Assembly: GCA_020050845.1 (NCBI GenBank)
Contig: JAGVJZ010000037.1
Span: forward strand, 1-45,278
Length of the DNA: 45,278 nucleotides
Source of the DNA: Gammaproteobacteria bacterium
GTDB taxonomy: Bacteria > Pseudomonadota > Gammaproteobacteria > UBA6002
Direction of reading: 5' to 3'
In this document: piece after piece, positions 20,485 through 30,991 of the stretch
Layout: each line of letters begins with the position of its first letter
Numbering within the stretch: the first letter of the stretch is position 1
Translations under genes and position numbers: made by a program
Notes under the pieces: model-generated
Told to the model about the DNA's origin: nothing
Databases searched by the model: none
Seen by the model: the letters and a program-made list of their open reading frames with translations, nothing else

Positions 20485-20496
20485 TCATCCGGATGA
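20485..20496. promoter_or_regulatory. Short palindrome TCATCCGGATGA upstream of the sensor kinase gene
   Basis: Perfect 12-bp palindrome about 80 nt upstream of the 20578 start codon. Confidence 0.25.
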
Positions 20497-20577
20497 CCTA
20501 CATTAATATGATAGTTGTCAGAAATTTATTTAAAGCACAAAGGAAAAAACTCTTAACAGCGTAGGGTAAAGGGAACA

Positions 20578-23199
20578 GTGATGACACAAGATTTTTTTTT
20601 ATTAGAACCGATCCCCTCTGATGCTATTGGCGGATCATATGATTTGGGCTTAGTTGCCTTATCCTACCTAATTGCAGTACTTGCCTCATATGTTGCACTA
20701 GATTTAGCAGGTCGTATACGTGCTGAAAGAAAACCATTTTTCTGGTTACTGGGTGGTGCTTTTGCAATGGGCGCTGGAATTTGGGCGATGCATTTTATAG
20801 GAATGTTAGCCTTCATAATGCCAATGACTATGCAATATAGTCTCTTCTGGACCACGTTGTCGTTACTCATAGCGATATTGGCTTCAGGATTTGCATTATA
20901 CCTATTGAAAGCAAAAAAATTCACTCACCCTGCTTTGATTTATGGCGGAATACTGATAGGTTTTGGGATTGTAACCATGCATTATCTTGGTATGCAAGGA
21001 ATGGAAGGACATGTTCGAATTCGTTATTTACCAAGTTTATTTTTTCTATCTATATTAATAGCCATTGTTGCTTCTATGGCGGCACTTTGGTTAGCTAATT
21101 CAAGTAATCAAGGAACTACTGGTCGACAAATAACATTTAAAATGGTGAGCGCTTTAGTCATGGGTGCAGCCATCTGCGGTATGCATTATACAGGCATGGC
21201 AGCCGCTATCTTTACTCCCTTACCACACATGATGATGCCTGAAACTAGTTTAATTCCATCGACGCTTGCTTTTGTAGTGGCAGGTATCGTAGGCGGAATA
21301 TTGTTAATTGCCCTAATAACTTCGGCGTTTAAACAAAAACTGATGAGCGCGGTTCAAGTTGAAAAGAATTTTTTAAATGCGATTATCGACAATATGGATA
21401 GCGGCATTATTGCATGCAATTCAAAAGGCAAAATTACTTTAATAAATTATAATCTTCAGAAAAAATTTGATTTAAATCAATTACCACGTCAGGCAAAGGA
21501 TCTGTGTAATTATTTAGAGTTTAGAACTTTGTCCGACAATCGTAAAATTGATAATGATCAGAATCCACTACTTAAAGCATTAATTGGAAGAATTCGTGCC
21601 TACCATTTTTCAATAAAATCACTAAATAATGAAGTACGACAAGTCGTCATAAATGGTCAACCGATTACCAATGCCCAAGGGAAAAAATTAGGTGCAGTCA
21701 TTGTAATTCATGATATTACCGAACGCGCCAAAATGGAAAAAATGAAAAATGAATTTATCTCAACCGTCAGTCATGAACTTCGTACACCTTTAACCTCAAT
21801 CAGAGGCTCCTTAGGTTTAATTTTAGGCGGAGCTGTTGGCTCACTCAATGAAAAGACCAAAGGCTTGATACATATTGCTCATAGCAATTGCGAACATTTG
21901 ATTCGATTAATAAACGACATATTGGATATTGAAAAAATTGAAGCAGGTAAAATGACTTTTAACCTGCAACCCACTTCCCTTCCAGAAGTCATCAAGCATG
22001 CGATAGAGATCAATCAAGGTCTTAGCGAGAAAAATCAACTAGCCATAAAACTTCAAGGTGAGATTCCAGAGGTTCAGATCAATGTCGATCTGGATAGATT
22101 GACACAAGTAATTACTAATCTAATTTCAAATGCAGTGAAATTTTCACCGCCAGAAAGCTCTGTCATCGTTAAAGTAGTCACGAAAGATCAACAAATAGAA
22201 GTTTCAGTTTCTGACCAAGGCAAGGGAATACCGGAAGAATTTAAATCGCACATATTCGAGAAATTCGCCCAGGCTGACTCCTCATCGATGCGCAAACAAG
22301 GTGGAACTGGACTGGGATTGAGTATTAGTAAGGCTATTATTGAAAAGATGGGCGGTTCACTTAATTTCAATAGCACAGAAAATGTAGGAACAACTTTCTA
22401 TTTTAGCCTTCCTATCTGGCATGAACAAATTAATGTTGCCAGAAAATCAAGACATGTCCCCAAAATTTTAATTTGCGAAGATGATCGAGATGTTGCCAGT
22501 CTTTTAGATATTATTTTAACAAACAATGGTTTTAACGTTGATATTGCCTACACAATTTCAGAAGCAAAAGAAATGTTGGCTAACAAAACATATGATGCCA
22601 TGACTTTAGATCTTATTTTCCCAGATGGCGATGGAGTGTCATTAGTACAATTGCTCCGCAAGGATAGCAAATTTGACAAGCTACCTATCATCATCATCTC
22701 TGGAAAAATAGGTAATAAAAAGAAATTGCTAAATGGCGATGCCATTAATATTATCGATTGGCTATATAAACCTGTCGACGCCAAACAACTTAACTGCGCT
22801 ATTCAAAATATCAAACAAAAATTAAAACCGAACAAACCCCACCTTTTGCATATCGAAGATGACTCCGATCTTTCGAACATCATAGCAAAAATGCTACAAA
22901 ATGAAGTTAAAATGAAATCAGCCAGCACCTTAAATGAAGCCAGAAAATTATTAGAATCAGATAGATTTGATTTGGTTTTGTTAGATTTAATTTTGCCGGA
23001 TGGCTCAGGTACAGAACTATTACCACTTCTGTGCCGACTACATATTCCTGTTATTGTTTTTTCAGCATTTGAATTACCCAATGATTACATTAAGTATGTT
23101 ACCTCTGCTTTAACCAAATCGAGAACCACTGACCATGAATTGTTAAACGCCATCAAAGCTGCAATTCATAGAATAGGAGATTCTCATGTCGAAACTTAA
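20578..23199 (+). CDS. MHYT-domain hybrid sensor histidine kinase (MHYT, PAS-like, HisKA, HATPase, two REC)
   Basis: MHFIGM, MHYLGM and MHYTGM motifs; HisKA ISTVSHELRTPLTSIRG; HATPase QGGTGLGLSISKAI; REC-like DDRDVASL...LDLIFPDG and EDDSDLSN...LDLILPDGSG. Confidence 0.94.
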   Translation: MMTQDFFLLEPIPSDAIGGSYDLGLVALSYLIAVLASYVALDLAGRIRAERKPFFWLLGGAFAMGAGIWAMHFIGMLAFIMPMTMQYSLFWTTLSLLIAILASGFALYLLKAKKFTHPALIYGGILIGFGIVTMHYLGMQGMEGHVRIRYLPSLFFLSILIAIVASMAALWLANSSNQGTTGRQITFKMVSALVMGAAICGMHYTGMAAAIFTPLPHMMMPETSLIPSTLAFVVAGIVGGILLIALITSAFKQKLMSAVQVEKNFLNAIIDNMDSGIIACNSKGKITLINYNLQKKFDLNQLPRQAKDLCNYLEFRTLSDNRKIDNDQNPLLKALIGRIRAYHFSIKSLNNEVRQVVINGQPITNAQGKKLGAVIVIHDITERAKMEKMKNEFISTVSHELRTPLTSIRGSLGLILGGAVGSLNEKTKGLIHIAHSNCEHLIRLINDILDIEKIEAGKMTFNLQPTSLPEVIKHAIEINQGLSEKNQLAIKLQGEIPEVQINVDLDRLTQVITNLISNAVKFSPPESSVIVKVVTKDQQIEVSVSDQGKGIPEEFKSHIFEKFAQADSSSMRKQGGTGLGLSISKAIIEKMGGSLNFNSTENVGTTFYFSLPIWHEQINVARKSRHVPKILICEDDRDVASLLDIILTNNGFNVDIAYTISEAKEMLANKTYDAMTLDLIFPDGDGVSLVQLLRKDSKFDKLPIIIISGKIGNKKKLLNGDAINIIDWLYKPVDAKQLNCAIQNIKQKLKPNKPHLLHIEDDSDLSNIIAKMLQNEVKMKSASTLNEARKLLESDRFDLVLLDLILPDGSGTELLPLLCRLHIPVIVFSAFELPNDYIKYVTSALTKSRTTDHELLNAIKAAIHRIGDSHVET

Positions 23200-23575
23200 A
23201 AGAATTCTCTATGTGGAAGATGAGCCTGACATTCAAACAATAGCTCTTTTGGCACTTAAAGATATTGGAAGATTTACCGTCAAATGTTGTAGTTCTGGCC
23301 AAGAGGCATTAAAAGAAGCGGAAGCTTTCTCTCCCGATTTATTTTTGCTGGATGTGATGATGCCCGGAATGGATGGACCAACGACATTACAAGCTTTGCG
23401 TAAAATAGATTCACTGGCAAATATACCTGCTATTTTTATGACGGCTAAAGTGCAGACCAATGAAATTGCACAATATCGTAAAATGGGCGTATTAGATGTG
23501 ATCACTAAGCCTTTTGATCCAATGTCTTTGTCAGAAACTTTACAAGAATGCTGGAAACGAAAAAGTGACAAGTAA
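23186..23575 (+). CDS. Single-domain response regulator
   Basis: ILYVEDEPDIQ, LLDVMMPGMDG, FMTAK, ITKPFDP; overlaps the kinase ORF by 14 nt. Confidence 0.95.
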   Translation: MSKLKRILYVEDEPDIQTIALLALKDIGRFTVKCCSSGQEALKEAEAFSPDLFLLDVMMPGMDGPTTLQALRKIDSLANIPAIFMTAKVQTNEIAQYRKMGVLDVITKPFDPMSLSETLQECWKRKSDK

Positions 23576-25181
23576 CATCGATTCAAAATTACAAGAATTA
23601 TCTGTTCAGTACGCAAAAAAGCTACCTGCTAAAATTGATACCATACAAAAATACTGGCTAAAACTTAAATCAGATTGGAACGATTCTGCTTGGGACGATC
23701 TTTACCGCGAAGTTCATAACCTCACAGGAAGTGCAGGAACTTACGGCTACCATCAGCTTAGCAAAGATGCACGGACATTGGTCGAATTGCTGAAAAAGCA
23801 CAAAGAAAAAGTTCCAAATGAAAACCAGTTTGATGATATCGATGATATTATTGCAAAACTAAGCAAGTTCACTAAAGATCAGGAACTATCTCTCACTAAA
23901 ACACAACCACTTAAATCACATGACAAGCGCATTCATCAAAAATCTCGCTTGATTTATTTTTTGGTAAAAAATGTCTCAGATAAAAATGAAATCGAAAAGT
24001 TACTTTCCAATTACAATTGTAAAATTGAAATTTTTGAAGATTCAGATTCTTTATTCAAAAAATTGCAAAAAAAAATACCGACTGTCATAATCCTGGATAT
24101 TTCATCATTAAATTCTTCAGACAAAACTATTTTTCAGAATAATATCCAAGATTATGATTTTATTCCAATCATTGCTATCTCCGAAAAAAATACGTTGGAA
24201 TCACAGTTAGAAGCAGTACGTCTTGGTTCTCGCTCATATTTCACAAAGCCTCTGGACTTTACACTGTTATGCGAAAAACTTAATCAAATATTAAACACTT
24301 TTGCAGACCCATATCGAATTTTAATTGTCGAAGACTCAGTCAATCTTGCGGATTATTTCTCAACAATCTTAGAACAGGCGGGGATGAAAACTTCAGTTGT
24401 TACTAACCCATTAAATATTGATCAAGCACTTGTCTCTTTCAAACCGGAGCTCATTTTAACGGATCTTTATATGCCAAAAATTTCCGGTTTGGAGTTGGCT
24501 GCATTATTACGATTACAACCTACCTATGAAAGTATTCCTATCGTATTTTTGTCTTCTGAAGAAGATAAAACAAAACAACTCGAAGCAATGAGTTTGGGTG
24601 GCGATGATTTTATTACCAAACCTGTTAGTCCTGAGTATTTAATTTGGTCAGTTAGAAATCGAGCTGAACGTTATCGAGGTTTGCGAAATTTAGTTTTAAA
24701 AGATAGTCTCACCGGATTATATAACTTTACTTCATTGCTAAACCAACTTGAATCAAATCTGCTTCGCGCTAAACGTAACAGTGAACCCCTTAGCTTCGTT
24801 ATGTTAGATCTAGATAATTTCAAAAGAGTCAATGACACGCACGGACATATTGTTGGCAATCAAGTCTTGAAATCGTTTGCATTACTTCTCCAACAACGAC
24901 TAAGACATTCTGACATTATTAGTCGTTACGGTGGCGAAGAATTTGCGCTATTACTACCTAATACCTCGGTAGAAACCGCTCTCAAGCTCTGCACAGATCT
25001 ACAAGAACTCTTCGCCAAAGAACGACACAATATCGCACAGTGCTCTTTTACGGTGACATTTAGTGCTGGCATAGCAAGTTGCCCACCTTATACTTCTAGT
25101 AAAGATATTATTTTGGCTGCTGACAAAAGGTTATATCGTGCGAAAGAGGCAGGCAGGAATTGCATTATTATTCAGGATTAA
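23565..25181 (+). CDS. Hpt-REC-REC-GGDEF diguanylate cyclase
   Basis: Hpt motif EVHNLTGSAGTYG; REC LTDLYMPKISGLELAALL; GGEEF active site with upstream RHSD (RxxD I-site). GTG at about 23565 suggested as the start; the ORF track begins at 23514. Confidence 0.9.
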   Translation: MTSNIDSKLQELSVQYAKKLPAKIDTIQKYWLKLKSDWNDSAWDDLYREVHNLTGSAGTYGYHQLSKDARTLVELLKKHKEKVPNENQFDDIDDIIAKLSKFTKDQELSLTKTQPLKSHDKRIHQKSRLIYFLVKNVSDKNEIEKLLSNYNCKIEIFEDSDSLFKKLQKKIPTVIILDISSLNSSDKTIFQNNIQDYDFIPIIAISEKNTLESQLEAVRLGSRSYFTKPLDFTLLCEKLNQILNTFADPYRILIVEDSVNLADYFSTILEQAGMKTSVVTNPLNIDQALVSFKPELILTDLYMPKISGLELAALLRLQPTYESIPIVFLSSEEDKTKQLEAMSLGGDDFITKPVSPEYLIWSVRNRAERYRGLRNLVLKDSLTGLYNFTSLLNQLESNLLRAKRNSEPLSFVMLDLDNFKRVNDTHGHIVGNQVLKSFALLLQQRLRHSDIISRYGGEEFALLLPNTSVETALKLCTDLQELFAKERHNIAQCSFTVTFSAGIASCPPYTSSKDIILAADKRLYRAKEAGRNCIIIQD

Positions 25182-25224
25182 CAATCGTGTACACATAAGT
25201 TTACCCACAACTTGTTACTCCTTT

Positions 25225-25262
25225 CTTACTCCCTTCTCCCGCAAGCGGGAGAAGGGAGTAAG
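25225..25262. terminator. Bidirectional hairpin between convergent genes, related to the CCCTTCTCCC repeat family
   Basis: Perfect 18-nt arms CTTACTCCCTTCTCCCGC / GCGGGAGAAGGGAGTAAG. Confidence 0.75.
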
Positions 25263-25269
25263 AAGTTAA

Positions 25270-26016
25270 TTACATGTTCGCCTCAAAGTCTTGCTGCTCT
25301 CCGTCTTTGCAAGTCATTAAAGCTGGGGGCTCAAGGTCTGGCGAACCGGAATTTTCCTCTGGCATCGGTAAAGAAGGTGCAACACTTTCTGGCATCGGTG
25401 TCGGAACACTGACCGGCATAGGACAGTAATTATAAGGACTGTCAACATAGGCCAGTTGATTTTGAAACACTTGGGATTTTACCGCAACTTTTCGTGCATA
25501 ATTCATTAGCCATGGTTTTCTTAAATAGCTTTGTCGTTGATAGCCAGTTAGTCCTTCATGATAAGCTAAATATAAATGGTAAGAATCCTCTGAAGAAATG
25601 CCTAGACGTTGGCGCGCCTGAGCACTGTACCATCCTATGAAATCTGTTGCGGAGTCGAATTTATTTCTTTTTGCAAACCAAGGACTACAGCACGCTAAAT
25701 AATCTTCCCAAGTACCATCCAAAGCTTGAGCATACCCATATGCTGACGAAATGTGTTCCCACGTTGGGATTCCTAAAAACTTTTTACAAGGCGGACGAGC
25801 GTCACCCTTGAACGCAGACTCATAATAAATAATAGCCATCTGAACATTGACTGGGACGCCCCACTTACGTTCGCATTTTTTTGCAGACTTATACCACTGA
25901 GGATATTCTTTGAAGATTGCCCCCAAATTTTCTTTATTTCTGGGTGGCGGCAATGTAGAAGCACATCCTGCTAAGACCAAAACCATGGTCAAAATCAAAA
26001 GACGAATCACAAACAA
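25270..26016 (-). CDS. Lysozyme-like (SLT-type) lipoprotein
   Basis: Lipobox LVLAGCAS; KWGVPVNVQMAIIYYESAFKGDARPP, SSAYGYAQALDGTWEDY, YLAYHEGLTGYQ resemble transglycosylase-type motifs. Confidence 0.8.
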   Translation of the reverse strand: MFVIRLLILTMVLVLAGCASTLPPPRNKENLGAIFKEYPQWYKSAKKCERKWGVPVNVQMAIIYYESAFKGDARPPCKKFLGIPTWEHISSAYGYAQALDGTWEDYLACCSPWFAKRNKFDSATDFIGWYSAQARQRLGISSEDSYHLYLAYHEGLTGYQRQSYLRKPWLMNYARKVAVKSQVFQNQLAYVDSPYNYCPMPVSVPTPMPESVAPSLPMPEENSGSPDLEPPALMTCKDGEQQDFEANM

Positions 26017-26045
26017 CCTCGTTTGTTTTATGTTTTTCAGCTCTT

Positions 26046-26066
26046 AGGGCTTGTAAAAGAATAACT
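26046..26066. repeat. Solo end of the AGGGCTTGTAAAAGAATAACTT element
   Basis: agggcttgtaaaagaataact matches the terminus of the 9995-10173 element exactly. Confidence 0.7.
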
Positions 26067-26091
26067 TGTGAATTGCTTCCAAAGTAATAGT

Positions 26092-27207
26092 CTAATGCTG
26101 AATGTTATTATTATTATTTTTTCCAAGTGGCAAATAAGCAAAAGAAACGCGACGCGATACACTACACAACAATTCATAGGCAATTGTGTCAGCATATTTT
26201 GCCACAGCTTCAACCGGTAAGTCATCCCCCCACAATATAACAGAATCTCCGATAGCAACTTCAGGACAATTGCTGACATCAATTGTAATCATATCCATTG
26301 ATACTCTTCCCACTAAAGGACAACGTGTCTTTCGCACTAGAACAGGACAACCGTTCTTAGCATGTCTTGGATAACCATCGCCGTAGCCAATAGCCACCAC
26401 AGCTATTCGCATATCGTCAGGACAAATATAAGTACTGCCATAACCAATTGCATCGCCTTTGCGTAAATCGTGTAGTGCAATGACTTTTGATTTAAGAGTC
26501 ATCACCGGCAATAAATCAAAGTCACGGCCAATCTTATTGATAACTGGCGAAACACCATAAAGCATAATTCCAGGCCTGTTCCATTGGGCAATCGTTTCTG
26601 GCCAGGACATGATGCCCGCAGAATTTGCGATGCTTTTGGTACACTGCACACCTTGGGTTGCATGCTTAAACCGTTCAAATTGTTCTAGGGTAAAATCTTT
26701 TTTATTTAAATCATCTGCATTAGCAAGATGAGTCATTACTGTTAGCGGCTGTTTTACGAGGTTGTTATTGGCAAGTTTTTGATAGGCATTTTTAAAAACA
26801 TTCGGAGCAAAACCTAAGCGGTGCATTCCGGTATCAATTTTAAGCCAAGTCTTAATAGGCCTTTGGATAAATTGAGATTCTAATAATGTGATTTGGAAAG
26901 GATCATGAACCACAATTTGCAAATTGTACAAATCGACCAACTTTAAATCTTCAAGACAATAAACACCTGACATCAAGACAATTGGCGTATGAACTCCACC
27001 TTCTCTTAGTTTTATTGCTTCATCAAGGCAGGCCACACCCAAACCATCAATGGTGTTTAAGATTTTGCCAATTGCGACTAAACCATGTCCGTAAGCGTTA
27101 CCCTTTACCATAGCGAGTACTTTGGAATCTGGCGCTAATTCTCGAACTTTTTGAAGATTGTGCTGTAGTGCATCTGTGTTGATTATAGCCTGGGCACGAT
27201 CACTCAC
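26092..27207 (-). CDS. alr: Alanine racemase
   Basis: VLAMVKGNAYGHG PLP-lysine motif, KIDTGMHRLGF, GYGDGYPRH, VGRVSMDMITID. Confidence 0.97.
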   Translation of the reverse strand: MSDRAQAIINTDALQHNLQKVRELAPDSKVLAMVKGNAYGHGLVAIGKILNTIDGLGVACLDEAIKLREGGVHTPIVLMSGVYCLEDLKLVDLYNLQIVVHDPFQITLLESQFIQRPIKTWLKIDTGMHRLGFAPNVFKNAYQKLANNNLVKQPLTVMTHLANADDLNKKDFTLEQFERFKHATQGVQCTKSIANSAGIMSWPETIAQWNRPGIMLYGVSPVINKIGRDFDLLPVMTLKSKVIALHDLRKGDAIGYGSTYICPDDMRIAVVAIGYGDGYPRHAKNGCPVLVRKTRCPLVGRVSMDMITIDVSNCPEVAIGDSVILWGDDLPVEAVAKYADTIAYELLCSVSRRVSFAYLPLGKNNNNNIQH

Positions 27208-28595
27208 GGAAATACCTCGTGGTATTTAGCTCCAGTATAATTTTCAAATACGGTATATTGACCCAAGAAGGTCAGCATAGTTTTACCGATCGGACCATTT
27301 CTTTGCTTAGCGATAATGATCTCCGCCTTGCCTTTGTCGGGGCTGTCTTCGTTATAGACTTCATCTCGATAGATAAACACAATTAAATCGGCATCTTGCT
27401 CAATGGCTCCACTTTCTCGTAGGTCCGACATCACCGGTCTACGATCATGACGTTGCTCCAAACTTCTATTTAGCTGTGAAAGAGCTAGAACCGGCACAGA
27501 GAGCTCCTTCGCAAGTGCTTTCAATGATCTTGAAATTTCAGAAATTTCATTGGTTCTGTTTTCTTTATAGCCTGGCACCTGCATCAGCTGTAAATAGTCG
27601 ACCACTATTAAGCCCAATTTGCCATGTTCACGAATCAGTCTTCTCGCTCGCGCTCTCACTTCAGCTGGACTCAAGGCGGGTGTGTCATCAATAAACATAG
27701 GCGCATCCGAGAGCATACTCACCGCGGAAGTCATTCGAGGCCAATCATCATCTTGGAGCTTACCGTTACGAACGCGATGCTGATCAATTCTTCCTAATGA
27801 CGACAACATCCGTAATGCTAACTGTTCTCCTGGCATTTCCATACTGAACACTAGCACTGCTTGTTTATTCTGGATCGCAGCATTTTCGGCAATATTCATC
27901 GCAAACGTCGTTTTTCCCATTGACGGTCTACCCGCAACTATCACCAAATCACCCGCCTGCAATCCGGCAGTCATTTCATCGAAATCTTTAAAGCCGGTCG
28001 GAGTTCCAGTCACCGCCTGATTAGAATAGTAAAGTGTATCAATACGATCCGTTGCTTTTGCAACATATTCAGTTAGAGGACGCGGACCACTACCACGCGA
28101 TCCTTGCTCTGCAATTTTAAATATTTTTTGCTCAGCGCTATCGAGAATTTGACCGCTTTCTTGACCTTGTGGGCGGAAGGCAGTATCCGCAATTTCATTT
28201 GCGATACTAATTAATTGTCGCAAAATGGATCGTTCTCTGACAATTTCAGCGTAGGCCACGATATTGGCAGCGCTTGGCGTATTTCTAACCAATTCAAAAA
28301 GATAGAGTTCACCACCGATATTATCGAGCTGAAGGAGATTTTTAAGTGAATCTGCAACCGTTAGAACATCGAATGGTACATTTTTTTTGGATAATTCGGT
28401 TAAGACTTTAAATATTAAACGATGACCCTGATGATAAAAATCTGCTTCAGTAACCTTATCAACAACTTTATCCCAAGACTTGTTATCAAGCATCAGTGAG
28501 CCAAGAACTGATTGTTCTGCTTCTATAGAATGAGGTGGAAGTTTTAGTTGTTCGATTTGAGCGTCTATCTTTTTGTTTTCAACAATTCTAGTCAT
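27204..28595 (-). CDS. dnaB: Replicative DNA helicase DnaB
   Basis: PHSIEAEQSVLGSLML, VIVAGRPSMGKTTFAMNIA, VVDYLQLM, SDLRESGAIEQDAD; no intein. Confidence 0.98.
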   Translation of the reverse strand: MTRIVENKKIDAQIEQLKLPPHSIEAEQSVLGSLMLDNKSWDKVVDKVTEADFYHQGHRLIFKVLTELSKKNVPFDVLTVADSLKNLLQLDNIGGELYLFELVRNTPSAANIVAYAEIVRERSILRQLISIANEIADTAFRPQGQESGQILDSAEQKIFKIAEQGSRGSGPRPLTEYVAKATDRIDTLYYSNQAVTGTPTGFKDFDEMTAGLQAGDLVIVAGRPSMGKTTFAMNIAENAAIQNKQAVLVFSMEMPGEQLALRMLSSLGRIDQHRVRNGKLQDDDWPRMTSAVSMLSDAPMFIDDTPALSPAEVRARARRLIREHGKLGLIVVDYLQLMQVPGYKENRTNEISEISRSLKALAKELSVPVLALSQLNRSLEQRHDRRPVMSDLRESGAIEQDADLIVFIYRDEVYNEDSPDKGKAEIIIAKQRNGPIGKTMLTFLGQYTVFENYTGAKYHEVFP

Positions 28596-28633
28596 GGGAA
28601 CACTCGAGGAAGGAGATAATTTTTTTCCAGCTC

Positions 28634-28800
28634 GTACTTGTCATTTTCGCTTTCGCGCATAGGCGTCAACTTAAATATTATCCCTTCTCCACTTGTGGGA
28701 GAAGGTGGCCGAAGGCCGGATGAGGGGCCCTCACCCCAACCCTCTCCCACCAGCGGGAGAGAACAATAACGCTTAGCGCTTTCGCGGGAATGACAAGTAC
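28634..28800. repeat. Composite GTGGGAGAAGGTGGCCGAAGGCCGGATG repeat, copy B
   Basis: Terminal inverted repeat GTACTTGTCATT / AATGACAAGTAC; internal cgcataggcgtcaacttaa and ...cccttctccacttgtgggagaaggtggccgaaggccggatgagggg. Confidence 0.88.
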
Positions 28801-28833
28801 AATGGGCTTCGTCTAAGCTACTCAGTTACGAGA

Positions 28834-29283
28834 CTAACTTTCAGCAACCACGTTCACTTTGATAGTAATCGTAATATCAGAATGCAATTGTAAATCTATG
28901 TCTTGTTCACCGGTTTGTCTGATAGGCCCATTTGGAAGGCGCACTTCAGATTTAAGAACTTTTTCGCCCGATTTGGTAATTGCATCCGCAATATCCTTAG
29001 TACCAATCGAACCATAAAGCTTACCTTCTTCTCCAGATTTACTGGTAATCTTTACATTTAATTTAGACAATGCTTCAGCGCGTTGTTTAGCTGCTGCCAA
29101 ATTCTCTGAGGCAACCTTTTCAAGTTCAGCACGTCGCTCTTGAAACTTCGACAAGTTTTCTTTAGTCGCTGGAACGGCTTTGCCTTCAGGAATCAAAAAA
29201 TTGCGCCCATAACCTGCACGAACATTCACTTTATCGCCAATATTGCCCAGTTTATGAACTTTCTCTAATAAAATAATTTCCAT
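28834..29283 (-). CDS. rplI: 50S ribosomal protein bL9
   Basis: [40 protein letters not shown]. Confidence 0.98.
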   Translation of the reverse strand: MEIILLEKVHKLGNIGDKVNVRAGYGRNFLIPEGKAVPATKENLSKFQERRAELEKVASENLAAAKQRAEALSKLNVKITSKSGEEGKLYGSIGTKDIADAITKSGEKVLKSEVRLPNGPIRQTGEQDIDLQLHSDITITIKVNVVAES

Positions 29284-29325
29284 AATGAATCACCTTATCT
29301 CACACTATTAATGTATTTGTTGTCG

Positions 29326-30240
29326 CTATTCTTCAACAATATTCGCAACAATAAATTTTTTTCTGAAATTGAGAAAACTGTCTAACCACCCAGACATTGT
29401 TAAAAACATAACAACGTAAGGAGCAAGAAAGACAAAAATCCCATAAAAAACAATTAAAAAAATGCCACCATTTTTCTTTGTGGCGCTGAATGCATGAAGA
29501 ATACTTAAGCCACAAAAAACAAAAGGCATGATAGCAACAATCAAAATATTAAAAAATAACAAGCTATTCAGGTATAAACCAGCCACTACTAAAGGTAGTA
29601 ATAAGGCTGCAACATAATGACCACGAACTTCCTGGCATTCCTTCTGTAGATTGATCCCAGTCACTACCTGACTTTGCCACCACCTTGCCAACATAACAAA
29701 GAATAAGTTGGAGAGTAGCGTGGCTAATACTAAAAGACCCGTAGCAAATAAATTAATGTAATTTAGCCATGCGTCCATATCAGATGATGAGATCTTAAAC
29801 ATCGAAACAGACTGATATTCTTTTGCTATGGATGCAATTTGCGAACTCAACCAGCTTTGTAGTTCTGGCGCAAAGTAATGAATGACAATAACACTAAATA
29901 CACCCAGGAGGGCACTATAATTCAGAAGCGACAGCCACGAAGAAGATCTACGCAACATCACTGCCAAAGCCCATGCTAATAGATAATGGAGCACGACATC
30001 AATAAAAATGACGTAGTTTCCTAAACACAGCATTGCAACAGCAGGCAAAATTGCCCAAGCGATGACCATAAGACCGCGCTGGGGGCCGTTTTGCAACGTA
30101 ACTAATGCAATAATGACGCTACTTAACCACCCAATAGGCAAGTTAAAAAATGACAAAAATGCAAAAATTAACGCTAAGGTTGACGCATATTGCTGTCTGC
30201 GGATAACTTGTTCACCCCATCTTCTTACCATTACACTCAC
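29326..30240 (-). CDS. Multi-TM protein, DUF2232-like
   Basis: 304 aa hydrophobic protein encoded between rpsR and rplI, a known context for DUF2232 proteins. Confidence 0.7.
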   Translation of the reverse strand: MSVMVRRWGEQVIRRQQYASTLALIFAFLSFFNLPIGWLSSVIIALVTLQNGPQRGLMVIAWAILPAVAMLCLGNYVIFIDVVLHYLLAWALAVMLRRSSSWLSLLNYSALLGVFSVIVIHYFAPELQSWLSSQIASIAKEYQSVSMFKISSSDMDAWLNYINLFATGLLVLATLLSNLFFVMLARWWQSQVVTGINLQKECQEVRGHYVAALLLPLVVAGLYLNSLLFFNILIVAIMPFVFCGLSILHAFSATKKNGGIFLIVFYGIFVFLAPYVVMFLTMSGWLDSFLNFRKKFIVANIVEE

Positions 30241-30271
30241 CTAAGCTTAATTGATTTCGCTATTTCAAAAA

Positions 30272-30496
30272 CTATCTGTCATGCAAATCGCAATAAGGCA
30301 AAAGCGATAGATAACGAGCAAGCTTGATTGCTTTTGCAAGTTGTCTTTGATATTTAGCAGAAGTTCCAGTTATTCGACTTGGAACAATTCTTCCGGATTC
30401 CATAATGTAATTCTTAAGGATTCCAATATCTTTGTAATCGATTTCTTTGATGCCTTCTGCAGAAAAACGGCAGAATTTTTTACGATAGTTAGCCAC
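30272..30496 (-). CDS. rpsR: 30S ribosomal protein bS18
   Basis: [67 protein letters not shown]. Confidence 0.98.
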   Translation of the reverse strand: MANYRKKFCRFSAEGIKEIDYKDIGILKNYIMESGRIVPSRITGTSAKYQRQLAKAIKLARYLSLLPYCDLHDR

Positions 30497-30523
30497 AATA
30501 TTCTCCTAATTCGATTTGATGGT

Positions 30524-30913
30524 TTAGTCTTCTACAAAAGTTTCTTCTTGGAAATCTTCTGTAACACGGTCTGACTTATGTTCACGAGAATCCTCGTGCC
30601 CTTTCATCATGGAGGAAGCCTCAGTAATTGGTTTATCTTTGTTCAAGATTAAATAACGGATTACCGCATCATTGAATCGAAAAGAACTTTCAAGTTCTTC
30701 TATCGTCGCTTGGTTGCATTCGATATTCATTAGAACATAATGTGCCTTATGCACCTTATTGATAGAGTAAGCTAATTGCCGTCTACCCCAATCTTCGAGC
30801 CGATGGATAGTGCCATCATGTTGTTTAATCAAACTTTTATATCGTTTGATCATCGAAGGAACCTGATCACTCTGATCAGGATGAACTAGAAAGACAACTT
30901 CATAATGTCGCAT
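30524..30913 (-). CDS. rpsF: 30S ribosomal protein bS6
   Basis: [53 protein letters not shown]. Confidence 0.98.
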   Translation of the reverse strand: MRHYEVVFLVHPDQSDQVPSMIKRYKSLIKQHDGTIHRLEDWGRRQLAYSINKVHKAHYVLMNIECNQATIEELESSFRFNDAVIRYLILNKDKPITEASSMMKGHEDSREHKSDRVTEDFQEETFVED

Positions 30914-30991
30914 TGATTGCTCCTTATGGATGTTAAAACAGCCCCAAATGGAAAATGAGGGGCAAGGAGTGGAAATTGGTAAAAACAGGGG

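Noticed and set aside
26037-26282. 81-aa minus-strand ORF at the alr 3' end
   Set aside because: Out of frame within alr and extends over a repeat end.
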